A DNA stretch of 64,000 nucleotides. Source: Parvularcula sp. BBD 1991-13. GTDB lineage: Bacteria > Pseudomonadota > Alphaproteobacteria > Caulobacterales > Parvularculaceae. The notes below the pieces were generated by a model. It ran no database searches and was not told where the DNA came from. It saw only the letters and a list, made by a program, of their open reading frames with translations. Location of the stretch: the NCBI GenBank assembly GCA_001657385.1, contig LYSZ01000008.1, positions 140,226-204,225 of the forward strand, written 5' to 3'. Position numbers and translations under genes: made by a program. Each line of letters opens with the position of its first letter. The first letter of the stretch is position 1. Below are positions 38,130-46,400 of the stretch, in pieces.

Positions 38130-38915
38130 TCAGCCCGCCGACGGAACACGCGCCTCGCGCGGCAGCCAGAAGACATTCAGCGGCGCGGCGCCCTCGCCAT
38201 CGGCATAGGGCGCAAAGCCGTCCCCTCGCGAGTCAAAGATCCAGCTTTGGTAGTCGAGCGCCGAAACGACGGCGCGCACCGCCTCGTAACTCGCCGGGTT
38301 GTATTCGATCATCATCGCCGGCCGCGCGCGCGCCAGCGTTCGGCGCATCCCCGCGACGACGCGTCCCTCATGCCCCTCCACGTCGATCTTGACGATACGC
38401 GGCGACAGGTCGAGATCGTCGATGGGAAAAGCTTTCACCTCGGTCCGGCGGAAGGTTACCCGCTCGCCGATCCGGTGAATGCGCATATGCGCGTCGAGAT
38501 TTCGCCGCGCCGTCTCTTCATCCGTAGACGCATAATTGGTCAGGGCGACGGATTTGAACACCGGCGTGAAAAGCGTCAGCTCGGCGCGCTCGTCCGAGGC
38601 GCCCATCAGCCGGTAGTCGAACCCGGCGATCCGGTCCTTGACCTTCTTCAGGGAGGCCTCGTGGAGCGCGTTCGCCTCGATGCTGAGGATCGGGCGCGAG
38701 GCGATCAGCTTGCGGTAGGACAGGGCCGACAGCCCGTCATTGGCGCCGATGTCGAGGAACGGCTCCGGGCCGTCGCCGAACAATGCGAGCCCCTTGAAAT
38801 CCTCGTCATGGGGCAGCATGAAGTCCATGAAGGCGACGCGCCGCCGCACGAATTCGTAAAGATGAATGTCGGAGACGGCGAGGCCGCGCAGAAAATCCAG
38901 GATCGCGTGTTTCAT
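38130..38915 (-). CDS. FkbM-family methyltransferase
   Basis: The 261-aa class I methyltransferase has the SAM motif FLDIGANDGLSALSY (about 53-67) and the FkbM-type VKIDVEGHEGRVVAGM motif (about 175-190). It would methylate a sugar or lipid hydroxyl of the polysaccharide. Its ATG follows the stop of the DprE2-like gene by one base, so it is the last gene of the minus-strand operon. Confidence 0.9.
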   Translation of the reverse strand: MKHAILDFLRGLAVSDIHLYEFVRRRVAFMDFMLPHDEDFKGLALFGDGPEPFLDIGANDGLSALSYRKLIASRPILSIEANALHEASLKKVKDRIAGFDYRLMGASDERAELTLFTPVFKSVALTNYASTDEETARRNLDAHMRIHRIGERVTFRRTEVKAFPIDDLDLSPRIVKIDVEGHEGRVVAGMRRTLARARPAMMIEYNPASYEAVRAVVSALDYQSWIFDSRGDGFAPYADGEGAAPLNVFWLPREARVPSAG

Positions 38916-38916
38916 C

Positions 38917-39657
38917 TCAAAGCGGCAGCCTTTTAAACACAGTTTCCGGAATGGACCGGATAATCAGCATAATGAACGCCCAGAACCAGGGCGCGTAGAC
39001 GATGTCTTTCGGCTTGTCGACGAGCCCGGCCACCCGTCTGGCGATGGCCGCCGGATCGGCGACGAGAAACATGCCTGGTTTGCCGAACACCATCTGCGTG
39101 TCGACAAAGCCGAGCTTGACGGTGGTCACGCGCACGCCCGCGCCGTGCAGCCGCCCGCGCAGCCCGGCGAAATAGGCGTTCATGCCGGCTTTCGCCGCGC
39201 CATAGACGTAGTTGCTGGCCCGACCGCGGTCGCCCGCCACGGAGGACAGGACGAGCAGGTGTCCGGCGCCCCGCGCTTCCATCGCGTCGACGATTCCGGC
39301 AAGGCCGGTCGCCGCGCCGAGAAAGTTGGAGGCGCCGATGTCGAGAATTTTGCGCGGATCGCTGCGCGCCGCGACCTGGTCGCCAAGGGCGCCGGTGGCG
39401 ATCACGACGATATCGGGCGGACCGACCGCCGTCAGGACGGCGTCCGAGAAAGCGCAATGCGCGCCGAAATCCGCCGCGTCGAAGGCGAGCGCCGTCACCG
39501 CCGCGTCCGCCCGCACGCGCAGATCCGCCGCGATGATGTCGAGTTCGGCCCGGTCCCGCGCCGCCAGAACGACGCGGTCGCCGGGCTTTGCGAGCGCCAG
39601 GGAAATGCGCCGGGCAAGGCTCGACGTCGCGCCGAGGATGAGGATCGACCGGCTCAT
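38917..39657 (-). CDS. DprE2-like short-chain dehydrogenase
   Basis: The 246-aa SDR has an N-terminal Rossmann motif (ILGATSSLARRIS, 6-18), the catalytic Ser (LVLSSVAGD) and YxxxK (YVYGAAKAGMNA), and a C-terminal membrane-associated tail (APWFWAFIMLIIRSIPETVF). Length, tail and its place directly after an FAD-dependent oxidase match mycobacterial DprE2, which reduces the 2-keto intermediate during epimerisation of polyprenyl-phosphoribose to arabinose. Stop and start overlap with the DprE1-like gene (4 nt). Confidence 0.8.
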   Translation of the reverse strand: MSRSILILGATSSLARRISLALAKPGDRVVLAARDRAELDIIAADLRVRADAAVTALAFDAADFGAHCAFSDAVLTAVGPPDIVVIATGALGDQVAARSDPRKILDIGASNFLGAATGLAGIVDAMEARGAGHLLVLSSVAGDRGRASNYVYGAAKAGMNAYFAGLRGRLHGAGVRVTTVKLGFVDTQMVFGKPGMFLVADPAAIARRVAGLVDKPKDIVYAPWFWAFIMLIIRSIPETVFKRLPL

Positions 39658-41012
39658 GACGCGCCGTCCAGTCCGAGGCGCGCGATCATGGCGCTGGCGA
39701 AGACGCCGTCCGGATCGACCCTGCCGACGACTGCGCGGAAAGCCGACAGGGAGGATGCGTAAAGCCGCTGGAACGCCGCCGCGCCGAGGCGCGAGTCCTT
39801 CGCGAGATGAATCCGCCCGCCGGCGTCCGCCACCGCGTCATCAGCGGCGTCAAGAGCGGCGCGGGCGCGCGCCGTCGCAGGCATGTCAACCAACACGCTG
39901 ACGCCGTCTTTCGCGCCATAGGACAACAGCCCCTCCCCCGCCTGCATCAGTTTCATGGCGAAGAGATAAGGGCGCGCGCCGTTTTCGATCAACCGGTTCA
40001 AAATCGTCCCGATGCGGTCCTTGTGCTCGCCCGGCAGGACGAACTGGTATTCGAAAAAACCGCGCCGGCCGTAAAGCCGGTTCCAGGCGCTGAGGCCGTC
40101 CCAGGTGAAAAGATGCGCGCGCAACGGAACGCTCGCGCCGCCGCGCGCCGCGCGCAGCTTACGCCCATAGGCCGCGTTGAACGCGCGGTTGGAAAGCTCG
40201 TTGTAGAAGGGCGCGAGAAGGCCGAGGGGCGGCGCCGCCAGCGGCGCCCAGTCGCCCGCCTCGATCGGCGGAGCCGCCGGGTCGGGCGCGGCGGCGATGA
40301 CCGCGCCCTTGACGGCATCGGCATCGCGCGCGTTCAGAAGATCGCCCCAGTAGACAACCGACGCGGCCCCCGTGTTTTCTTCCAGCCGCGCGAGCGCCGC
40401 GCCGAGGCCGTCCACGGGGATCGTCTCCTGGCGCATCAGGCTCGGCGGCGCGGGCGCGAGCGCCAGGTGCAGCCGCTCGATCGCGCCGGTTCGCCCCAAG
40501 CCGCCCGCCGACGCGGCGAAGATGTCGGCGTTCTCCTCCCGGCTGCAATGCAGGAGATCCCCATTGGCCAGGCGCAGGTCGATGGCGCGCACGCAGCGGC
40601 TGAAGCCGCCGGCGCGGCGGTGATTTTTCCCGTGGACGTCCATGGCGAACGCCCCGCCGATGGTGATCGCGCTGAAGCCCGGCGCGACGGCGGGCGCGAA
40701 GCCCTTCGGCCCCGCAATCATGAAAAGCTCGCGAAAGGTCAGCCCCGGCTCGGCAATCAAGGCGCCGCTGGTCCAGTCCGCGTGATGGATGCGGTTCAGC
40801 CGGCTGACGTCAAGCACCACACCGCCCCGGCCGAAGGCCGCATCGCCGTAGGAATGCCCGCCGCCGCGCACCGTCAGCGTGCGCCCCGAGGCCGCGCAGT
40901 CGCCGATCAGCGCCGCCGCGCCCGCGCGCTTTTCGGGCCTCGCACAAGCGCTTTTTCCTTTCAGCGTTCGTGAAAAGCCCGAGAATTCGATGTCACTGCT
41001 GTCGATCGTCAC
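39654..41012 (-). CDS. DprE1-like FAD-dependent oxidase
   Basis: The 452-aa protein has the FAD PP-loop (LTVRGGGHSYGDAAFG), GGGVVLDVSRLN-type strand, and IGGAFAMDVHGKNHRRAGG, matching the vanillyl-oxidase/DprE1 fold. With the adjacent DprE2-like SDR it would epimerise a polyprenyl-linked pentose. The GTG start 41012 sits inside the end of the upstream glycosyltransferase gene (20 nt overlap); an ATG at 41045 would add 11 residues. Whether the substrate is the decaprenyl pentose or another lipid-linked sugar is not determined. Confidence 0.75.
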   Translation of the reverse strand: MTIDSSDIEFSGFSRTLKGKSACARPEKRAGAAALIGDCAASGRTLTVRGGGHSYGDAAFGRGGVVLDVSRLNRIHHADWTSGALIAEPGLTFRELFMIAGPKGFAPAVAPGFSAITIGGAFAMDVHGKNHRRAGGFSRCVRAIDLRLANGDLLHCSREENADIFAASAGGLGRTGAIERLHLALAPAPPSLMRQETIPVDGLGAALARLEENTGAASVVYWGDLLNARDADAVKGAVIAAAPDPAAPPIEAGDWAPLAAPPLGLLAPFYNELSNRAFNAAYGRKLRAARGGASVPLRAHLFTWDGLSAWNRLYGRRGFFEYQFVLPGEHKDRIGTILNRLIENGARPYLFAMKLMQAGEGLLSYGAKDGVSVLVDMPATARARAALDAADDAVADAGGRIHLAKDSRLGAAAFQRLYASSLSAFRAVVGRVDPDGVFASAMIARLGLDGAS

Positions 41013-42018
41013 CGCCCGCCCTTTCCGCCAGCCGCGGCGCGACATCCTCTATCGATCCGTAGTCGACATTGCGCAGCTGCATGTGGGTCGATTTCGAGCT
41101 GCGCACCTCGCGCTGGACGAAATAGCGCAGCCGGTAGTTGATGCCGCGATCAATCGAGATCAGCAATTCGCCGAAAAAGGCGAACATGACCGAGAAAACG
41201 AAAAACCCGATGGAGATCTGGAGGGACTGCGTGGTCCATCCGGGCGCGATATTGTCCGTCACCAGATAGGCGACAAAGACGTAGACGGAGTAAGCGAGGT
41301 TTCCGAACGCCGCGAGCAGGGAAAACCAGACGATGCCGCGAACCGGCAGCGAGAAAGACTGGGTCAGGCTGCGATAGGCCTTGGCGAGCGAGGCGGAAAA
41401 ACTCGGCGCCGGCGTCGACGGCGCGCGCCGCTTCGGGGGCGCGGCGACCACCCTGGTCGCGTAACCGGCGGCGAGGGTCCGCGTCTTCATCAGCATCTCC
41501 GCGTCGCGCCGGCTGAGGAGATACTGCGCCGCGCCGCGGGTCATCGCCCGCGCCGGCCGTATCGCCGGGTCGATGTCGACGCCGGTCATCGCGGCGTAGA
41601 CCGCAAGGAAGAGCCGCCGCAACCATCCATGCGCGCCGGCGGGGGCGCCGTCCTTCGCCTCGGATCTCGCAACGACGACGTCGTAGCCTTCCTCAAGGGC
41701 GCTGCTGAACGCCGGCCACAGCATGGCGAGATCGTCGTCGGCCTCGACGATCAGGCACTTTTCGCCGATCGCATTATCGAGGGCGATCAGCGCGGCCTGT
41801 TCAAAACTCGCCGCCTGCGGCAGGAAATGCAGGGTCGCGTCCGGCACATCGTTGATAAGGTCGACAAGCTCGATCTGCCTGTCGGAACTCAGGCTGTGGC
41901 AGGCGACCACAAGCTCGCGCCGGGCCGGCGCCGCATCCAGGGTTTTCACCAGGCCGGCGAACGCGGGAAACTGTCCGTCGCCGGCGACGACGGTGACGAT
42001 GCTGATCAGGTCATGCAT
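40993..42018 (-). CDS. GT2-like glycosyltransferase with two C-terminal membrane spans (GtrB-like)
   Basis: The 341-aa protein starts with MHDLISIVTVVAGDG and has the acidic metal site EADDDL (about 105-110). Two hydrophobic spans follow near the C-terminus (about 233-262 and 272-296). Polyprenyl-phosphate glycosyltransferases of the GtrB/dolichyl-phosphate-mannose type look like this: they load a sugar onto undecaprenyl phosphate. Its neighbours, a GtrA-fused GT and the DprE pair, support lipid-linked sugar metabolism. It overlaps the gene before it by 8 nt. Confidence 0.75.
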   Translation of the reverse strand: MHDLISIVTVVAGDGQFPAFAGLVKTLDAAPARRELVVACHSLSSDRQIELVDLINDVPDATLHFLPQAASFEQAALIALDNAIGEKCLIVEADDDLAMLWPAFSSALEEGYDVVVARSEAKDGAPAGAHGWLRRLFLAVYAAMTGVDIDPAIRPARAMTRGAAQYLLSRRDAEMLMKTRTLAAGYATRVVAAPPKRRAPSTPAPSFSASLAKAYRSLTQSFSLPVRGIVWFSLLAAFGNLAYSVYVFVAYLVTDNIAPGWTTQSLQISIGFFVFSVMFAFFGELLISIDRGINYRLRYFVQREVRSSKSTHMQLRNVDYGSIEDVAPRLAERAGGDDRQQ

Positions 42019-43120
42019 AGGCGGGCCTTTGCTCGACGCGTTTATCGAGCGCCTCCAGAACGTCGTACACATTGTCGATTTTCGATCCGAGGATCGACAC
42101 GACCCCCGGAAAATCGCGCGATTCTTCGAACAGGATAGGCCGGCCGTCGTCGGTTTCGCGCGCCAGCATCACCGCCTTCACGTCGAACAGCGAGCCGAGG
42201 ATCGCCGAACGGCTCATCGCCGGCATATAGCGGCTGGCGTCGATGACCATGGCGCCCGCGCTCATGGGGCGGTCGAACCCGATCGGCAGGCCGGCGGGTG
42301 CGGGCTCGCCGCTCAGCCAGGAGACGACCGGCGTAAAGCGCACATGGGTCAGCGAATAGGCCCCCATCGCCGGAAACGGCAGGGAGGAAAAATACGGCCC
42401 GTCCATCACCGTGACGCTGTAGCCGTCAAGCTCCGCCGGCGGACGGATCAGCGCAATCTCCGCGAGTTCGCGGCGCAGGCCCGAGCGCACCTTCACCCCG
42501 AGGCCGTCAAGCTCGGCATAGGTGCAGTTGAACACCCAGCGCGCGGCGTAACGGTTGCCGCCCGCCTCGACGACGGTGCGCCCGCCCTCGCGGCCGACAA
42601 TGCGCGCCGTCGCGTTGAAGAGGGGATGCAGCCCCGCCGCGTCCAGCCGGCGCTCCAGCCCGCGGGCGATGGCGATGGCGTCGAAGGCGTATTCCTCGGC
42701 GAGAAAGACCGCATCGATCAGGGTCGGGTCGAACATCCGCTCGACGGCGCGCGGCGCGGCGGCGAGCGGCGCGCCGATTTCGGCGCAGACGCGGGCGAAC
42801 TGCCGCGGCGAGACCTTCGATCCGGCGGCGATCGCGTAGATCGACTGGGTGTTCCAGGTCAGCGCGTCGCGATGCTCGTGCAGGAACCGCTCGAAATAGC
42901 GGCGCGAGGCGGCGGCGGTGTCGAGCGCGCGCGGATAATGATAGCCGCCATGCACCCGCGCCTGGTTGACGAAGGAAGAGCGCGTCATCAGCCGGCCGGA
43001 CTGCTCCGCGAGGACGATGCGTCCGAAATCGCGCGCCTTCAGATGCAAGGCGATAGAGCAGCCGTAATAGCCCCCGCCGATGATCAGCGCGTCAACCTTT
43101 TCTGTCGTCCGGAAGGTCAT
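42011..43120 (-). CDS. FAD-dependent oxidoreductase (D-amino-acid-oxidase / DAO family)
   Basis: The 369-aa protein opens with the dinucleotide motif IIGGGYYGCSIALHL (about 12-26), then LAEQSGRLMTRSSFVNQARVHGGYHYPRA, typical of DAO-family flavoproteins. It overlaps its upstream glycosyltransferase (4 nt) and downstream gene (8 nt). The substrate, probably a sugar- or amino-acid-derived intermediate of the polysaccharide pathway, is not known. Confidence 0.8.
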   Translation of the reverse strand: MTFRTTEKVDALIIGGGYYGCSIALHLKARDFGRIVLAEQSGRLMTRSSFVNQARVHGGYHYPRALDTAAASRRYFERFLHEHRDALTWNTQSIYAIAAGSKVSPRQFARVCAEIGAPLAAAPRAVERMFDPTLIDAVFLAEEYAFDAIAIARGLERRLDAAGLHPLFNATARIVGREGGRTVVEAGGNRYAARWVFNCTYAELDGLGVKVRSGLRRELAEIALIRPPAELDGYSVTVMDGPYFSSLPFPAMGAYSLTHVRFTPVVSWLSGEPAPAGLPIGFDRPMSAGAMVIDASRYMPAMSRSAILGSLFDVKAVMLARETDDGRPILFEESRDFPGVVSILGSKIDNVYDVLEALDKRVEQRPAYA

Positions 43121-44295
43121 TCGGCGGGCGCTCCGCGAAAGGTCCAGAACCGGTGGCTGAGGAAGTTGAACGCGGACACGCACAAGATGACCGCCGCGCC
43201 GATGAGGAGGTAATGGACCCCGGCGCGCTCCAGCGTATAGGCGATCAACGTATTCAGCGCGAAGGATGCGCCGACGACCGCGAGGAAGCGGGCGAGATTG
43301 CGCCGGGTCATCGAGCGCTGGAACGCGAACTTCGCCGACCCGACATAAGAGACGACCGTTCCGACGAGATAGGCGACGACCGCGCCGAGGGTCGCGGAGG
43401 CGCCGGCAAGCTCGACCATGGCGCTAAGGACGGCGAGATAGACCGCGCTCGACGTCGCGCCGACCAGCGCGAACCGCACGAACGCCATGAACGCGGAATC
43501 GCTCGCGCGCAGGATCGGCGGCATCACCGCGAGGTAGCGCATCGACTGGCGCGCCACCTTGAATTTCGATCCGCCCGCGTCGCGTTCGCGCCATGAGTTC
43601 GCCGCCACCTCGATCGACGCGCCGCTGGCGACGGCTTTCATCGCCATTTCAACCGTCAGCTCGAACTCCTCGCCCCTGAGGGGCCGCATGGCGTCGATCA
43701 CCCACCGTCGATAGGCTTTGAAGCCGTTGGTGAAATCGTCGTAATCGTAGCCGATCAGGGTGGAAATCAGCCGGTTGCCCAGACGATTAAGCCGCAGTTT
43801 CGTCTTCGGGTAGCCGGCGGTGCGGTCCTCGCCGCGAAACCGGGTGCCAAAACCGCAATCGGCGCCGTTTTCGATCAGCCGGTAAAGCGCGGCGACGTCT
43901 TCCGGCGTTTCCGAGCCGTCAGCCATCACGATCACGGCCGCCTCGCCGCGATAGGCGTCGAGCCCTGCCCGGACCGCGACGCCGTAGCCCGGACGCGGCG
44001 GCGACGCGATCCAGCGGCACTCCGGAAATGTCGCGGCGAGATCGGTCAAGACCGCGGCGGTGGCGTCCTTGCTGTTGTTGTCCACGGCGAGGATCTCGAA
44101 GCTGTGGGGCGCCGCGCGGAAATGCGCGACGAGCCGGCGCACCGTCTCGCCGATGACCGCTTCCTCGTTATAGGCCGGGATGATGATGCTGAGCGCAACG
44201 CCTTCGGGGCCGCGCCGCGTCGCTCCATTGGAGGCGGCGGCGGTCGGACCGGACGACCGGGACGGTTCGGGCGCTGCGGAAGGGTCGGTAGTCAT
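43117..44295 (-). CDS. GT2 glycosyltransferase fused to GtrA domain
   Basis: The 392-aa protein has an N-terminal polyprenyl-phosphate mannosyltransferase-type domain (LSIIIPAYNEEAVIGETVRR, VMADGSE) and a C-terminal four-span GtrA-like domain (about 275-385, FMAFVRFALVGATSSAVYLAV, and ending RFWTFRG). GtrA flips or stabilises lipid-linked sugars. ATG 44295 (MTTDPSAA) is chosen; an upstream Arg-rich extension looks spurious. It is the first gene of an overlapping set of at least six minus-strand genes. Confidence 0.9.
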   Translation of the reverse strand: MTTDPSAAPEPSRSSGPTAAASNGATRRGPEGVALSIIIPAYNEEAVIGETVRRLVAHFRAAPHSFEILAVDNNSKDATAAVLTDLAATFPECRWIASPPRPGYGVAVRAGLDAYRGEAAVIVMADGSETPEDVAALYRLIENGADCGFGTRFRGEDRTAGYPKTKLRLNRLGNRLISTLIGYDYDDFTNGFKAYRRWVIDAMRPLRGEEFELTVEMAMKAVASGASIEVAANSWRERDAGGSKFKVARQSMRYLAVMPPILRASDSAFMAFVRFALVGATSSAVYLAVLSAMVELAGASATLGAVVAYLVGTVVSYVGSAKFAFQRSMTRRNLARFLAVVGASFALNTLIAYTLERAGVHYLLIGAAVILCVSAFNFLSHRFWTFRGAPAE

Positions 44296-44437
44296 TGTTC
44301 TGGGTCCGGGTTTCGGCGCTGGCTCGCCCCGCTTCGGCGCATGGCGAAAAGGCTTACCGCATTTGCGGCGCGCTCGCCAAGGGCGGCGGGGCGCGCCTTT
44401 TCCGCCCCCTCCGCCTCCTCGCCGCGCGCGCGGACGG

Positions 44438-45286
44438 TCAGCCGGCGCAACGCCGCAAGCACGCCTCGATCGTTTCCAGCGGCGCCGTTTCGGGCCGGCG
44501 CATCTCGATCGAGATCCAGCCCGCATAGCCCGCCGCCTCTGCGGCGCGGTCAAGACGGCGCGCCATGTCCGCGCTGGCCGGCGCCGGGGCGAGCTGCGGC
44601 TCGCTCAGGTGAATGTGGGAAACCATGCCCCGATAGAGCGAAAGGTAATGCTCCAGCCGGCCGACGGCGCCCGCCATCGCAATCGCGCCGAGATCGAAAT
44701 TGAGCGTCACCGCCGGATGCGCGAGGGAGGCGACGAAGGCCGCCGCCTCCTCAACCGTGACGAGAAAATTCGCGCCGTAAGCGGCCGGGTTCGGCTCCAC
44801 CGCGATGCGCACCTCGCGCGCCGCAGCGAAATCCCCGAGGGCGGCGAAAGTCTCCGCGGCGATGGCGTAGGCCGCCTCGCGGCCGAGCCCGTCGGGGATG
44901 TAGCGGTTTTTCGGCGAGCCGAAGACGATGTTGGCGATCTCCAGATCCTGGGCCAGGACGATCGCCCGACGCATCTGCGCGACCAGGCGCGCGCGCGCCG
45001 CCGCATCCTCGAACAGCGCCGCCCCCTCGCAGCCGAACAGCAGCGACTGCATCGACACGAAACCGAGACCGTAGCCGGCGGCGTCCCGGCGCGCCGCCTC
45101 GATCGCCGCCGCGCCGGGCGCGAACGGGTCCGGGGCGTCGGGGAACAACAGTCCCGGCGCGATCTCGACGCCGGTGAAGCCGTAACGCTGCAACAGCCCA
45201 TAGGCCGCGTCGCGCTCGGCCGGCGCCCAGGCGATGTTGGACATGGCGCGCTTGATTATGCAGCCTTCGAACGCGGCGGGGGTCAT
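44438..45286 (-). CDS. Xylose-isomerase-like TIM-barrel sugar isomerase/epimerase
   Basis: The 282-aa protein has the AP endonuclease-2/xylose isomerase barrel pattern (YGFTGVEIAPGLLFPDAPDPF, IAVEPNPAAYGANFLVTV, LNFDLGAIAMAG, then VSHIHLSEP), with the metal-binding Glu/Asp/His residues. It would isomerise or epimerise a sugar (phosphate). Its start overlaps the stop of the epimerase gene by 4 nt, so the two are co-translated. Confidence 0.8.
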   Translation of the reverse strand: MTPAAFEGCIIKRAMSNIAWAPAERDAAYGLLQRYGFTGVEIAPGLLFPDAPDPFAPGAAAIEAARRDAAGYGLGFVSMQSLLFGCEGAALFEDAAARARLVAQMRRAIVLAQDLEIANIVFGSPKNRYIPDGLGREAAYAIAAETFAALGDFAAAREVRIAVEPNPAAYGANFLVTVEEAAAFVASLAHPAVTLNFDLGAIAMAGAVGRLEHYLSLYRGMVSHIHLSEPQLAPAPASADMARRLDRAAEAAGYAGWISIEMRRPETAPLETIEACLRRCAG

Positions 45287-46245
45287 GCGGCGGCGCGCTC
45301 CTCCTCTCCGGCGAAAGCGACGAGCCGCTCCAGCGTGTCCTCCGCCGAGAACAGATAACCGCCCGCGCCGCCCCATAACCCGGCATGGACCGAGCGGATA
45401 TCCTGATCGACCCGCTGGGGCGCGCTGTTTTCGAACCGCACCCCGGTCAGCGCCTCGCAAACCCGTCCCGCCTCAAGCGGCTCGGCGGCGATGTTAACGA
45501 CGGCGAGATCGTTGTCCAGACAGCGCGTGATGTCGCGCCAGAGCCGGGTGAGATCGTAAAACTGGAACCGGCTGCGGTCATTGGTGAAACGCCGCGAATC
45601 GAGGCCGGACGCCTTCAAGATGTCGATAAAGTCGCGCTCATTGGGGTCGTCCCTGTCGGTGCGACGCTCAAAGCCGTACATGTCCATGCCCGGCTTATAG
45701 CGATACGCCCCGCGCAGATAGGCCAGCAGCGGCGGCGGCGTATGGTCGAGGACCTCGTCGAACGCCGTCGGCTTCAGAAAGGACGGAATGGGATTGAGCA
45801 GATCGTAGATGAAGTTCTTTTTCAGGCCCGGCCCGAACAGGGCGGGCAGCCGCAGAATGCAAAGCCCCTCGAACCGATCGGCAAGGGCCGTTTCCAGACG
45901 CCGGCGATGCCGCCCATAGGCGAGGTTCCATTCGTATGCGGCGGTGTTTTCATCGTACCCGGCGGCGCTGTCGTCGAATACCGCGATGGTCGAGATCAAC
46001 ACCAGCCTGGCGATGCGCGCCTTGCAGAGCGGATCGAGCAGCCGCTCGATGCTTCTCCAGTCCTCCTCCGGCGCGGCGTTGGCTTTCCACATCGCCGCAT
46101 TGACGCCGGCGCAGACCACAAGGTCGAATTCATTACCGGCGATATGGGCGATGTTGCTCGAATTGAAGCAGGCGCCGAACTGCGTCTGCCGCATGAGATT
46201 GGAGCCGACGAAGCCCGTGTGACCGATAAGCGCACTACTCTGCAT
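45283..46245 (-). CDS. NAD-dependent epimerase-like protein (atypical SDR)
   Basis: The 320-aa protein begins SALIGHTGFVGSNLMRQ, a Rossmann GxxGxxG variant, and shows ISTIAVFDD and the WNLAYGRHRRRLE segment in place of the usual YxxxK. It is probably an extended SDR acting on a nucleotide sugar. A 16-bp tandem duplication sits 7 nt before its ATG (46245). Confidence 0.7.
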   Translation of the reverse strand: MQSSALIGHTGFVGSNLMRQTQFGACFNSSNIAHIAGNEFDLVVCAGVNAAMWKANAAPEEDWRSIERLLDPLCKARIARLVLISTIAVFDDSAAGYDENTAAYEWNLAYGRHRRRLETALADRFEGLCILRLPALFGPGLKKNFIYDLLNPIPSFLKPTAFDEVLDHTPPPLLAYLRGAYRYKPGMDMYGFERRTDRDDPNERDFIDILKASGLDSRRFTNDRSRFQFYDLTRLWRDITRCLDNDLAVVNIAAEPLEAGRVCEALTGVRFENSAPQRVDQDIRSVHAGLWGGAGGYLFSAEDTLERLVAFAGEEERAAA

Positions 46246-46251
46246 GACACT

Positions 46252-46283
46252 ACTCTTGATAATCAGGACTCTTGATAACCAGG
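46252..46283. repeat. 16-bp tandem duplication before the epimerase gene
   Basis: ACTCTTGATAATCAGG and ACTCTTGATAACCAGG are adjacent and differ at one base. They lie 7-38 nt upstream of the epimerase ATG on the minus strand, so they form its 5' leader and contain two copies of an AAGAG-type ribosome site candidate. Confidence 0.75.
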
Positions 46284-46369
46284 GACCGCTGAAAGGAATT
46301 GCTTACGAGAACCGGAAACGACGGATGTCGTCTGTATACGATATGTCGAGGCAAGCAAACCCGATCCTA

Positions 46370-46398
46370 TGTATTGGGTGTTTTTACAGTCCGGTCAA
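46370..46398 (-). promoter_or_regulatory. Possible promoter of the epimerase operon
   Basis: On the minus strand TTGACC (46398-46393) is followed after 17 nt by AATACA (46375-46370). The -35 is good, the -10 poor. It starts right behind the stop of the membrane-protein gene and about 125 nt upstream of the epimerase ATG. Confidence 0.3.
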
Positions 46399-46400
46399 TA

